Shown here in pieces: positions 33,213 through 40,930 of a stretch of DNA of 64,000 nt. The stretch comes from Streptomyces guryensis (GTDB lineage: Bacteria > Actinomycetota > Actinomycetes > Streptomycetales > Streptomycetaceae): NCBI RefSeq assembly GCF_021261325.1, contig NZ_JAJSBI010000020.1, forward strand, positions 122,828 to 186,827, in the 5' to 3' direction. The position numbers and the translations under genes were made by a program. Below the pieces are notes generated by a model. The model was not told where the DNA came from. It made no database searches and saw nothing but the letters and a program-made list of their open reading frames with translations. Numbering within the stretch: position 1 is the first letter of the stretch; each line of letters begins with the position of its first letter.

Positions 33213-34345
33213 TGGACCTGTCGTACACGCCCGAAGAGGAGGAGTTCCGGGCGCGGCTGCGGGAGTGGCTCGGCAAGGTGCTGCCGACGCTGCCGCCGAA
33301 GCCCTCCCCGGACGACTGGCCCGCGCGCAGGACGTACGACCTCGGCTGGCAGCGGATGCTGTACGACGCCGGGTACGCCGACGTCCACTGGGACGCCTCC
33401 CCGACCGTCCGGCTGATCTTCCTGGAGGAGACCGAGAAGGCGGGCGCACCCTATGTGGGGGCGAACTTCGTCGGACTGCTGCACGCCGGGCCGACCATCG
33501 CCGCCGAGGGGACGCCCGAGCAGCGGGAGCGCTGGCTGCCGCCGATGCTGCGCGGCGAGGAGGTCTGGTGCCAGGGCTTCAGCGAACCGGACGCCGGCTC
33601 CGACCTCGCGGCGCTGCGCACGCGCGCGCGTAGGGACGGTGACGACTATGTGGTGAGCGGGTCCAAGATCTGGACCTCCCATGCCGAAGTGGCCGACTGG
33701 TGCGAGCTGTTGGTCCGTACGGGTCCGGCGGCGCCGAAGCACCGCGGGATCAGCTGGCTGGCCATGCCCATGTCCTTGCCCGGCATCACCGTACGACCGC
33801 TGCGGACCCTCGCCGGGTCGGCGGAGTTCGCCGAGGTGTTCCTCGACGAGGTCCGCGTGCCGGTCGCGAACCGGGTCGGCGATGAGAACGACGGCTGGCG
33901 CGTGACCATGGTGACGCTGTCCTTCGAACGCGGTACGGCGTTCGTGGGTGAGGTGGTCGCCTGCCGGCGCGTGCTGGGCGAACTCGCCGCGGAGGCGCGG
34001 AGGCGCGACTGCTGGGACGACCCGGTGCTCCGGCGCCGTCTCGGGAGGCTGAATGCGGAGTTCCGGGGGCTGTGGCGGCTGATCCAGTGGAACGTGAGCG
34101 AGGCGGAGGGCGGTTCCGGGGTCCCCGGGGTCGGGGGTTCGGTTTTCAAACTGCGGTATTCGCATGCACGGCAGGAGTTGTACGACGTTGCGGCGGACGT
34201 CCTCGGTGAGGACGCACTCGATCTCGATCGGCCGTGGGTTCCGGACCGGCTGTCGTCGCTGGCGTACACCATCGCGGCCGGTACCTCGCAGATTCAGCAG
34301 AACATCGTGGCCGAGCGGATTCTGGGGTTGCCGAAGGGGAGGTGA
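33212..34345 (+). CDS. Acyl-CoA dehydrogenase (FadE-type, probable large partner)
   Basis: A 377-residue acyl-CoA dehydrogenase. Visible parts are MDLSYTPEEEEFRARLREWL, the flavin/substrate segment WCQGFSEPDAGSDLAALRTR, SGSKIWTSHAEVADWCELLV and the C-terminal AAGTSQIQQNIVAERILGLP. The C-terminal pattern is typical of actinobacterial FadE enzymes that act on cyclic or steroid-like acyl-CoAs. The following gene encodes a shorter acyl-CoA dehydrogenase; adjacent unequal pairs of this kind often form alpha2beta2 enzymes (as ChsE1-ChsE2 and FadE26-FadE27 do). Start overlaps the amidohydrolase stop (TGATG). Confidence 0.88.
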   Translation: MDLSYTPEEEEFRARLREWLGKVLPTLPPKPSPDDWPARRTYDLGWQRMLYDAGYADVHWDASPTVRLIFLEETEKAGAPYVGANFVGLLHAGPTIAAEGTPEQRERWLPPMLRGEEVWCQGFSEPDAGSDLAALRTRARRDGDDYVVSGSKIWTSHAEVADWCELLVRTGPAAPKHRGISWLAMPMSLPGITVRPLRTLAGSAEFAEVFLDEVRVPVANRVGDENDGWRVTMVTLSFERGTAFVGEVVACRRVLGELAAEARRRDCWDDPVLRRRLGRLNAEFRGLWRLIQWNVSEAEGGSGVPGVGGSVFKLRYSHARQELYDVAADVLGEDALDLDRPWVPDRLSSLAYTIAAGTSQIQQNIVAERILGLPKGR

Positions 34346-34348
34346 GCG

Positions 34349-35242
34349 GTGCGGTTTCAACTGACCATGGAGCAGCGGGCTTTGCGGACTGCTGTGCGGG
34401 GTGTGATCGGTCGTGGGCCGTCTGCGGGTCGGTGGGGGCCGGCCGCGCAGTTCCCCGCGCCCCTTGAAGGCGGTGATGCCCGGCCCCGTCTCGACCGTGC
34501 CCTGTGGCGGGCCCTCGGAGAGCTCGGGTTCTTCTCCTTGCGGTTGTCCGAAGCGGATGGTGGGGCTGGACTCGGGCTCCCGGAAGCGGCGTTGGCGTTC
34601 GAGGAAGCCGGGCGGGCGTTGGTTCGCGGGCCGCTCGTGGCCACTCATCTCGCGGCCGGGGAGGTGCCCGGGGCGGCCACCGGGGAGGTTGTCGTGGCCG
34701 CCGCGGACGGCAGGCTCGTGGAGTGGCTGGCCGAGGCCGACGTCGTGCGGCGTGGTGCCGAGGGGGCCGTACCGTTGCGGTCGGTGGATCCGTTGACGCC
34801 CCTGCACCGGGTGCCCGCGCCGGCGCCCGCCGATCCCGTCGCCGGTCTCCTCACTGCTGCCGAGCAGCTCGGTACGGCCACGCGTGTGTGCGAGCTGGCC
34901 GTGCAACACGCCCGGACGCGCGAGCAGTTCGGGCAGCCGATCGGGGCCTTCCAGGCGGTCAAGCACCTGTGCGCACAGATGCTGGTGCGCGCCGAGGTGG
35001 CCCGCGCCGCGGTCTACGCGGCGGCCGTCACCGCCGACCGGACCGACATCGCCGCGGCCCGGCTGCTCGCCGACGAGGCCGCCGTGCGCGGCGCCCGCGA
35101 CTGCCTCCAGGTGCACGGCGGCATGGGCTTCACCTGGGAGTCCGAGGTGCATCTGCATCTGAAGCGGGCATGGGTGCGGGCACAACGTGGCGGAGGGGTC
35201 ACGGAGAGTGAGGAGCTGCTGGCGGCCGATCTGGTGGCCTGA
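34349..35242 (+). CDS. Short acyl-CoA dehydrogenase (probable second subunit), N-terminal region altered by a repeat
   Basis: A 297-residue acyl-CoA dehydrogenase-like protein, clearly shorter than the usual 370-390. N-terminal RFQLTMEQRALRTAVRGV and ALGELGFFSLRLSEADGGAG are family-typical; the C-terminal domain has REQFGQPIGAFQAVKHLCAQ and VHGGMGFTWESEVHLHLKRA with Glu at the usual C-terminal catalytic position. The middle beta domain is reduced. Residues about 26-43 (AGRWGPAAQFPAPLEGGD) are translated from copy E of the dispersed 21-nt repeat and flanks, so a repeat seems to have entered the coding region in frame. GTG start 4 bases after the previous stop. Confidence 0.82.
   Translation: MRFQLTMEQRALRTAVRGVIGRGPSAGRWGPAAQFPAPLEGGDARPRLDRALWRALGELGFFSLRLSEADGGAGLGLPEAALAFEEAGRALVRGPLVATHLAAGEVPGAATGEVVVAAADGRLVEWLAEADVVRRGAEGAVPLRSVDPLTPLHRVPAPAPADPVAGLLTAAEQLGTATRVCELAVQHARTREQFGQPIGAFQAVKHLCAQMLVRAEVARAAVYAAAVTADRTDIAAARLLADEAAVRGARDCLQVHGGMGFTWESEVHLHLKRAWVRAQRGGGVTESEELLAADLVA
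34444..34464 (+). repeat. Dispersed repeat copy E, inside a coding sequence
   Basis: The full 21-base core lies in frame within the short acyl-CoA dehydrogenase gene, with a CTGCGGGTCGGTGG flank like the intergenic copies. It is the only copy found inside a gene. Confidence 0.75.
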
Positions 35243-35714
35243 AGGGCGCCGGCCTGGGATGTCGCGGAAGCCGCCCCCGCAGTTGTCGCGGATTGTGGCA
35301 TACCGGAATTACGGAGCGTTGATATCGGGTTGTGTCCTATGCGTGACCCGTCACGTCCTGGAGTCGGCGTCCCGCTCCGGTACCTTCTGTGGGATGCGAG
35401 TGGTTCCGAGCACGAGCCGTGCCGGTGTTGCCCCCGGGGTGATGCCGCAACCGGCCTGTTCGAGTCCCCGCAATGAGCGTCGCACAGTATGCCGCACGGG
35501 TACTCCTTCGCGCTGGAATATGCCCGAAGCGCTTGTTGGCGTGACTGTACGTCAACCATGCTGTCTCTTAAGGGATTCACGTTCCGTGACCCTTGCTCTG
35601 GGCTCTGCACTGGCCATTGTTCTGGTCATGCAGAAAATGGCTACGATCGTGGCCCTCGTTGCGGCGCGCGCGTGGCGCGAGGTCATGTGTCCGCCGGTTC
35701 GGATGGTGTGAGCG
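35243..35714. other. 472-bp intergenic region, no convincing gene
   Basis: The stretch is somewhat less G+C-rich than its neighbours. A short frame at 35628-35711 ends 3 bases before the next gene but has no ribosome-binding site. The tRNA-like word GTTCGAGTC near 35457 is not backed by a cloverleaf. The region most likely holds the promoter of the ATP-binding protein gene. Confidence 0.4.
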
Positions 35715-36191
35715 GTGCAGGTGCTTCAGGTGCAGCTGGAAGTCCGGCCCGACCCCGCTGAGGTGGGGCGAGCCCGGAGGTGGGCGCGTTCCCGCCTCGC
35801 GGGGTCCGGGATAGAGGCCGACGAGCCGCTCGCCGAGACGCTGATCCTGCTCGTCTCCGAACTGGTCACCAACGCCGTTGTGCACACCGGCTGTCCGGCC
35901 GTGCTGCGACTCTCCCTGCCCGGTGTGGCCGAGGAGTCCGCCATCGTCCGCCTGGAGGTGGCCGACACCAGCGACCGGGCCCCGGTGCCCCGGTGCGCCG
36001 ACGGTGACGCGACCGGCGGCCGCGGCCTCGCCCTTGTCGACGGTCTCGCCGACCGCTGGGGCTGGAGTCCCGAGGGTGCCGGTAAACGCATCTGGTGCGA
36101 ACTCGACCGCTGCGTACAGACCCGGCAGGCCGCGGAGGCCTGTGTGGGCGGCGCAACGGCGTACGAGGGGCTGGCGTTCGAGGCGGTGTGA
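35715..36191 (+). CDS. ATP-binding protein, HATPase_c/RsbW-like
   Basis: A 158-residue GHKL ATPase-domain protein. N-box ETLILLVSELVTNAVVHTG, G1-like VADTSDRAPVPR, G2-like GGRGLALVDGLADRWGW and a final IWCELD strand match the small Streptomyces anti-sigma-kinase-like family. Such proteins phosphorylate STAS antagonists or act as developmental regulators; the STAS protein at 29.0 kb is a possible but unlinked partner. GTG start at 35715. Monocistronic with a hairpin (36401-36427) downstream. Confidence 0.85.
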   Translation: MQVLQVQLEVRPDPAEVGRARRWARSRLAGSGIEADEPLAETLILLVSELVTNAVVHTGCPAVLRLSLPGVAEESAIVRLEVADTSDRAPVPRCADGDATGGRGLALVDGLADRWGWSPEGAGKRIWCELDRCVQTRQAAEACVGGATAYEGLAFEAV

Positions 36192-36615
36192 CCGGCGCAC
36201 GGGTACCGAGGATCCGTCAGCTCCGGTGCACGGTCGCAGAAACCGCTCGCACGCCCCGCCCGGCTGAGGCGATGCGCCGGGATGTGCTTCCGTGCGCGCC
36301 CGCGACAAATTGGGCTTAAGTAATAAATCCCCGTACGGGTGTTGACGCATCGTGTCCGTTTGATCACGCTTGTGGTCAGCGATTCGCCGTGAGGGGACGA
36401 CGAGGGCTTCGGTGACGGGAGCCCTCGGCGAGTGTGGATCGTGATTCGGCGTCGGTTCCCTCCGGGCCAGGGGGGCCGTGGGGGTCCCCCCGCTCGAGCG
36501 AATTCGAGAGTGGGGAGGGTGCGCCGAGTCGGTCGGCGGCGCGTGGTGCCGTGCTCGGGGCGGGAGCACCGCGTCGCCGGCCGACGGCCCTGAGGGCCTG
36601 TGTCCGAACAGGCCC
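36192..36615. other. 424-bp convergent gap with two hairpins
   Basis: No gene seen. It contains an A+T-rich patch (TTAAGTAATAAATCC near 36315), an 8-bp hairpin at 36401-36427 and a 10-bp hairpin at 36592-36617. It separates the ATP-binding protein gene (plus) from the cyclase gene (minus). Confidence 0.5.
36401..36427 (+). terminator. Hairpin downstream of the ATP-binding protein gene
   Basis: CGAGGGCT (36401-36408) pairs with AGCCCTCG (36420-36427) across an 11-base loop. It is about 210 bases after the stop, rather far for a simple terminator. Confidence 0.4.
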
Positions 36616-36617
36616 TC
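36592..36617 (-). terminator. Hairpin at the end of the cyclase gene
   Basis: GAGGGCCTGT (36592-36601) and ACAGGCCCTC (36608-36617) are perfect complements around six bases. The stem overlaps the cyclase stop codon (36616-36618) by two bases. Confidence 0.65.
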
Positions 36618-37542
36618 ACAGGATGGCGACGGGGGCCACCGGAGTTCCCGTCGCGCCGACGAAGGGCTCGGGCATCGCGGACAGCAGGAACGCATACCGG
36701 CCAGTTTCTCCACAGGCTGTGGACAACTCTTCGAGATTCCAGTTCTGGCCCTGCAGCATGCCCATCTCCACCAGGTCGAGCGCGTGCACGGGCAGCCACA
36801 GGTCCTCGATCTCCGGCGGAAAGATCTCGAAGGTGAGGGTGTCGTTCGCGACGGCGGCGACATCGCGCGCGTGGAACCACTCCGGGGTACGGATCGACAG
36901 GCCCGGGGAGGGGTAGCCGTACGCGTGCCTGTCCCCGGCGAGACAGACCTGGATCTGCCCGGTCCGTACGAGCACGACGTCCCCGGCACGCACGCGCGTG
37001 CCGGCCATTTCCTCGGCGGCCTCCAGGTCTTCAGGGGTGACCGCGTGGCCGCCCTCCAGTCGGTCGGCACCACGCGCGCGTGCCACGTCCAGCAGCACCC
37101 CGCGCGAGACGACGTGGCGCGCCTTGTCGATGCCGCTGAACTCGGCGCCACCGTGCGGGGTGATGGTGCCGGCGGGGCGGCCGTTGTAGAGCCGGCCCGA
37201 GTGCGAGACATGGGTCAGCGCGTCCCAGTGGGTCGCGGCCTGCAGCCCCATGGTCACGGCGTCGTCGCTGCACGCCACCGACCCCGGGCCGAACAGCTCC
37301 TGGTTGATCTGCACCATCGCGTGCAGCGGATTGACCCGCCCCGGGATCATCCCGGTCTGTACGCCGTCCTGTTGCAGGGGCAGCGCGAGGGGGACGCGGC
37401 GGCCCGTGCGGACGGTCGCGGCGGCCTCGCGGACAACCTCGTCGGTGATCAGGTTGAGGGTGCCGATCTCGTCGTCGGCACCCCAACGGCCCCAGTTGCT
37501 CACGCGCTTGGCGATCTCGTCGAACTCGGCGGGCATCGACAT
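36616..37542 (-). CDS. Cyclase family protein (kynurenine formamidase-like fold)
   Basis: A 308-residue metal-dependent hydrolase of the PF04199 cyclase group. The signature QAATHWDALTHVSHSG (H105, D107, H111, H114) is the metal-binding motif of this fold, as in kynurenine formamidase. ATG at 37542 follows GGGGAGAGCCG; a longer in-frame start would add 20 residues. The substrate is probably a ring-opening or lactone/amide bond in the pathway of this region. Divergent from the SDR gene with an operator between them. Confidence 0.88.
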   Translation of the reverse strand: MSMPAEFDEIAKRVSNWGRWGADDEIGTLNLITDEVVREAAATVRTGRRVPLALPLQQDGVQTGMIPGRVNPLHAMVQINQELFGPGSVACSDDAVTMGLQAATHWDALTHVSHSGRLYNGRPAGTITPHGGAEFSGIDKARHVVSRGVLLDVARARGADRLEGGHAVTPEDLEAAEEMAGTRVRAGDVVLVRTGQIQVCLAGDRHAYGYPSPGLSIRTPEWFHARDVAAVANDTLTFEIFPPEIEDLWLPVHALDLVEMGMLQGQNWNLEELSTACGETGRYAFLLSAMPEPFVGATGTPVAPVAIL

Positions 37543-37589
37543 CGGCTCTCCCCGGGGCTTGTCTCCAGGCATCTGACGGGTCATAAAAT

Positions 37590-37604
37590 CTAACGGTCCG
37601 TCAG
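37590..37604. promoter_or_regulatory. CTGACGNNNCGTCAG-type operator, site 3
   Basis: CTAACGGTCCGTCAG, one mismatch to consensus, in the 84-base gap between the divergent cyclase and SDR starts. It is 22 bases upstream of the SDR GTG and 47 bases from the cyclase ATG, so one site could control both. Confidence 0.65.
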
Positions 37605-37626
37605 AAACCGCGGGAAGGGGCCGGAC

Positions 37627-38538
37627 GTGGGGAACTTCTTGGCAGGCAAGGTCGTCGCCGTGACGGGCGCCGGACGGGGCATCGGCCGTGCGGTGGCACT
37701 GGCGGCGGCGGCCGAGGGGGCGAAGGTCGTCGTCAACGACTACGGGGTGGCCATCGACGGGGCTTCGCCCACCAGCGAGGTCGCCGAAGCCGTCGTCAAG
37801 GAGATCGAGGCCGCGGGCGGGGACGCCGTCGCGGTGGCCGACGACGTGTCCACGATGGCCGGCGGGCAGCGGGTGGTCGACGTCGCGGTCTCGTCGTACG
37901 GACGGCTCGACGGTGTCGTCTGCGTCGCCGGGATCCTGCGTGAGCGGATGCTGTTCAACATGTCCGAGGAGGAGTGGGACCCGGTCGTGGCCACCCACCT
38001 GAAGGGCACGTTCACGGTGTTCCGGGCGGCCTCGGCGGTGATGCGGGGGCAGCGGGCGGGGACGCTGATCGGGTTCACCAGCGGCAATCATCAGGGGTCG
38101 GTCTCGCAGGCGAACTACAGCGCGGCGAAGGGCGGGATCATCTCGCTGGTACGGAGCGCTGCGTTGGGCCTGCACAAGTACGGGGTGAGTGCCAACGCGG
38201 TGGCGCCGGTCGCCCGTACCCGGATGTCGGCGAATGTTCCTGTGGAGCTGACGGAGATCGGGGAGCCGGAGGATGTGGCTGCCCTGGTCGTCTATCTGCT
38301 GTCCGACCGCGCGAAGGAGCAGGGGATCACCGGGCAGGTGTACACGGTTGCCGGGCCGAAGCTGGCGGTCTGGGCTCAGCCGCGGGAACTGCGCTCGGCT
38401 TATGCCGAGGGTGCTTGGACGCCTGAGCGGATTGCGGAGTTTCTGCCGGGGTCGGTGGGAGTGGATCCGATGCCGATGCTTGAGCGGTTGGCGGCGATGG
38501 AACGGGCCGCTGCGCGGGGTGACAGGCCGAACGCCTGA
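37627..38538 (+). CDS. Short-chain dehydrogenase/reductase
   Basis: A 303-residue SDR, longer than classical 250-residue members. The nucleotide-binding motif VTGAGRGIG (about 12-20), NDYG, DDVS, and the catalytic YSAAK (Tyr near 163) are present, with the C-terminal extension from about 245. The N-terminal region KVVAVTGAGRGIGRAVALAA plus the VVVNDYGV pattern resembles the hydroxyacyl-CoA dehydrogenase-like SDRs of multifunctional beta-oxidation enzymes. It would oxidise a hydroxyacyl-CoA or cyclic alcohol. GTG start at 37627. Confidence 0.88.
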   Translation: MGNFLAGKVVAVTGAGRGIGRAVALAAAAEGAKVVVNDYGVAIDGASPTSEVAEAVVKEIEAAGGDAVAVADDVSTMAGGQRVVDVAVSSYGRLDGVVCVAGILRERMLFNMSEEEWDPVVATHLKGTFTVFRAASAVMRGQRAGTLIGFTSGNHQGSVSQANYSAAKGGIISLVRSAALGLHKYGVSANAVAPVARTRMSANVPVELTEIGEPEDVAALVVYLLSDRAKEQGITGQVYTVAGPKLAVWAQPRELRSAYAEGAWTPERIAEFLPGSVGVDPMPMLERLAAMERAAARGDRPNA

Positions 38539-38591
38539 GAGCTCGCGGGGACCTGTTGGGTGGCGGCTGCGGGTTTGTTGTGGTGGCCGGT

Positions 38592-38612
38592 CGCGCAGTT
38601 CCCCGCGCACCT
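38592..38612 (+). repeat. Dispersed repeat copy F
   Basis: CGCGCAGTTCCCCGCGCACCT differs from the core at one base. The flank GGCGGCTGCGGGTTTGTTGT matches copies B and C. It lies between the SDR and acyl-CoA dehydrogenase genes. Confidence 0.75.
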
Positions 38613-38649
38613 GGGGAAGTCGCCCTGAACGGCGTTGAGAGGAGGCACC

Positions 38650-39798
38650 GTGGACTTCGGGTTCAGTGCTGAGGACGAAGCGTTCCGGACGGAAGCGAGA
38701 GTGTGGTTGTCCGGACACGCCGAGAGCGCGCGGGACCGCCGTGCGTGGGAGCGTGCCCTCGGTGAAGCCGGCTGGATCGGGCTCGGGTGGTCCGAAGGGG
38801 GATACGGGAACCGGACCGGCACGCTCACCCAGCAAGTTGTCTGGGCCGAGGAGTACGCGCGGTCGGGCGCGCCTCCGCGGTCGGGGCACATCGGGGAGAA
38901 GCTGCTCGCGCCCACCCTTCTCGCCCATGGGACGGAGGAGCAGAAGGCCCGCTTTCTTCCTCCCGTCGCCGCCGGTGATGAGCTGTGGTGTCAGGGGTAC
39001 AGCGAACCCGGTGCCGGTTCCGATCTGGCCGGGGTGCGGACCGCGGCCGTACCTGACGGGTCGGGGTACCGGATCAGCGGGCAGAAGATCTGGACGTCGC
39101 TGGCGCACGAGGCCGACTGGTGCTTCGTGCTCGCCCGTACCGAGGCGGGATCCCGTCGTCACCACGGGCTGAGCTTTCTCCTTGTCCCCATGGACCAGCC
39201 GGGGCGGATCGAGGTGCGGCCCATTCGGCAGCTGACCGGGACCAGCGACTTCAACGAGGTCTTCTTCGACGGTGCACGCGCGCGCGTGGAGCACGTCGTC
39301 GGGGGTGAGGGGAGCGGCTGGAAGGTCGCGATGAGCCTGCTCGGGTTCGAGCGGGGGGTGTCCACGCTGGCCCAGCAGATCGGGTTCGCCGAGGAGCTGA
39401 GGCGGGTGCTGCGGGCCGCCGTGGACACGGGGGCGGTCACCGATCCCGTCGTGAGGGAGCGGCTGGTGCGGCAGTGGGCCGAGCTGCGGGCCATGCGGTG
39501 GAACGCCCTGCGGACGCTGGGGAGGTCGGGCGACGCGGGGGCGTCCAGCGTGGCCAAGCTGTTGTGGGGCGGCTGGCATCAGCGGCTCGGGGAGCTGGCG
39601 ATGCAGGTGCGCGGGGCCGCGGCGGGGGTCGGGCCCGTGGACTGGTCGCCGTCGGCGTCGTACGAACTCGACCTGTTGCAGCATCTGTTCCTGTTCTCCC
39701 GGGCCGACACGATCTACGGCGGTTCGGACCAGGTCCAGCGCACGATCATCGCCGAGCGGGTGCTCGGCCTGCCCAGGGAGCCCAAGGGGGTCTTCTGA
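38650..39798 (+). CDS. Acyl-CoA dehydrogenase (FadE-type)
   Basis: A 382-residue acyl-CoA dehydrogenase. DFGFSAEDEAFRTEARVWL, LWCQGYSEPGAGSDLAGVRT, ISGQKIWTSLAHEADWCFVL and FSRADTIYGGSDQVQRTIIA are recognisable. GTG at 38650 follows GAGAGGAGGCACC, an excellent ribosome-binding site. It resembles the larger enzyme at 33.2 kb. The zinc alcohol dehydrogenase gene shares one base with its stop (TGATG), so the two are coupled. Confidence 0.88.
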   Translation: MDFGFSAEDEAFRTEARVWLSGHAESARDRRAWERALGEAGWIGLGWSEGGYGNRTGTLTQQVVWAEEYARSGAPPRSGHIGEKLLAPTLLAHGTEEQKARFLPPVAAGDELWCQGYSEPGAGSDLAGVRTAAVPDGSGYRISGQKIWTSLAHEADWCFVLARTEAGSRRHHGLSFLLVPMDQPGRIEVRPIRQLTGTSDFNEVFFDGARARVEHVVGGEGSGWKVAMSLLGFERGVSTLAQQIGFAEELRRVLRAAVDTGAVTDPVVRERLVRQWAELRAMRWNALRTLGRSGDAGASSVAKLLWGGWHQRLGELAMQVRGAAAGVGPVDWSPSASYELDLLQHLFLFSRADTIYGGSDQVQRTIIAERVLGLPREPKGVF

Positions 39799-40847
39799 TG
39801 CGCGGTGTGGTGTTCGACGGCAAGCGGCTCGAGGTCGTGGACGACCTGGAGGTGCGGGAGCCGGGGCCGGGGGAGGTGCAGGTCGCCATCTCGGCAGCCG
39901 GGTTGTGCCACAGCGATCTGTCTGTGGTGGACGGGACCATACCTTTCCCCGTTCCCGTGGTGTTGGGACATGAGGGGGCCGGGGTGGTGGAGGCCGTCGG
40001 CGCCGGGGTCACGCATGTGGTGGTGGGTGATCATGTCGCGCTCTCCACGCTCGCCAACTGCGGTACGTGCGCGGAGTGCGACCGGGGGCGGCCGACGATG
40101 TGCCGGCAGGCGATCGGGCGTCCCGGGCAGCCGTTCGTCCAGGGCGGGCGGCGCGTCTACCAGTTCGCCTCCAACTCCGCCTTCGCGGAGCGGACCGTGG
40201 TGAAGGCGGTGCAGGCGGTCCGGATTCCCCAGGACATCCCCCTGCCGGCCGCCGCGCTGATCGGGTGCGGGGTGCTGACCGGGGTGGGGGCCGTCCTCAA
40301 CCGGGCGAGGGTCGACCGCGGGGACAGCGTGCTGGTCATCGGCACCGGCGGTATCGGGCTCAACGTCATCCAGGGCGCCCGGATCGCGGGTGCGCTGCGG
40401 ATCGTCGCCGTCGACGCGAACCCGGCGAAGGAGGCGGTGGCCCGGCAGTTCGGGGCGACGCACTTCCTGACGTCGACGAAGGAGGTGAAGGAGATCCTGC
40501 CCCACGGGGCCGACCACGCCTTCGAGTGCGTCGGACGCGTGGAGCTGATCCGGCAGGCGATCGATCTGCTCGACCGGCACGGCCAGGCGGTGCTGCTGGG
40601 TGTGCCCGCGGCGACCGCGGAGGCCTCCTTCCTCGTCTCCTCCATGTACCTCGACAAGTCCATCCTGGGCTGCCGGTACGGGTCGTCCCGCCCGCAGCGG
40701 GACATCGCCCTGTACGCCGACCTGTACCGCGAAGGACGGCTGCTGCTCGACGAACTGGTGACGGAGACCTATCCGGTCGAGGACTTCGAGAAGGCGAAGG
40801 CCGACGCGGAGGCGGGGCGGGTCGCCCGTGGGGTGCTCACTTTCTGA
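39798..40847 (+). CDS. Zinc-dependent alcohol dehydrogenase (MDR family)
   Basis: A 349-residue medium-chain dehydrogenase. Catalytic zinc ligand LCHSDLS (Cys near 37), GHEGAGVVEAVG, the structural zinc loop NCGTCAECDRGRPTMC, and the NAD-binding VLVIGTGGIGLNVIQGA are visible. It belongs to the class III-like/NDMA-dependent group by overall pattern. It would oxidise a pathway alcohol to aldehyde. Start ATG at 39798 overlaps the previous stop. Confidence 0.9.
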   Translation: MRGVVFDGKRLEVVDDLEVREPGPGEVQVAISAAGLCHSDLSVVDGTIPFPVPVVLGHEGAGVVEAVGAGVTHVVVGDHVALSTLANCGTCAECDRGRPTMCRQAIGRPGQPFVQGGRRVYQFASNSAFAERTVVKAVQAVRIPQDIPLPAAALIGCGVLTGVGAVLNRARVDRGDSVLVIGTGGIGLNVIQGARIAGALRIVAVDANPAKEAVARQFGATHFLTSTKEVKEILPHGADHAFECVGRVELIRQAIDLLDRHGQAVLLGVPAATAEASFLVSSMYLDKSILGCRYGSSRPQRDIALYADLYREGRLLLDELVTETYPVEDFEKAKADAEAGRVARGVLTF

Positions 40848-40930
40848 CGCCGCGCAGACGGCGCCGAGTTGTCCACAGGCCGGGGAAATCGGGTGGGCCG
40901 GTGTCAGTGGCGCCGCCTACGGTCGTTCGC

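Noticed and set aside
35449..35480. tRNA-like T-loop word GTTCGAGTC
   Set aside because: The flanking bases do not form a T-stem, and no anticodon or acceptor stem can be drawn.
35628..35711. 27-codon frame ending just before the ATP-binding protein gene
   Set aside because: No ribosome-binding site and no recognisable features; likely promoter DNA.
36616..39684. 1022-codon minus-strand frame reaching far upstream of the cyclase
   Set aside because: Only the part from 37542 down codes for the cyclase; the upstream part is antisense to the SDR and acyl-CoA dehydrogenase genes and is Pro/Arg-rich noise.
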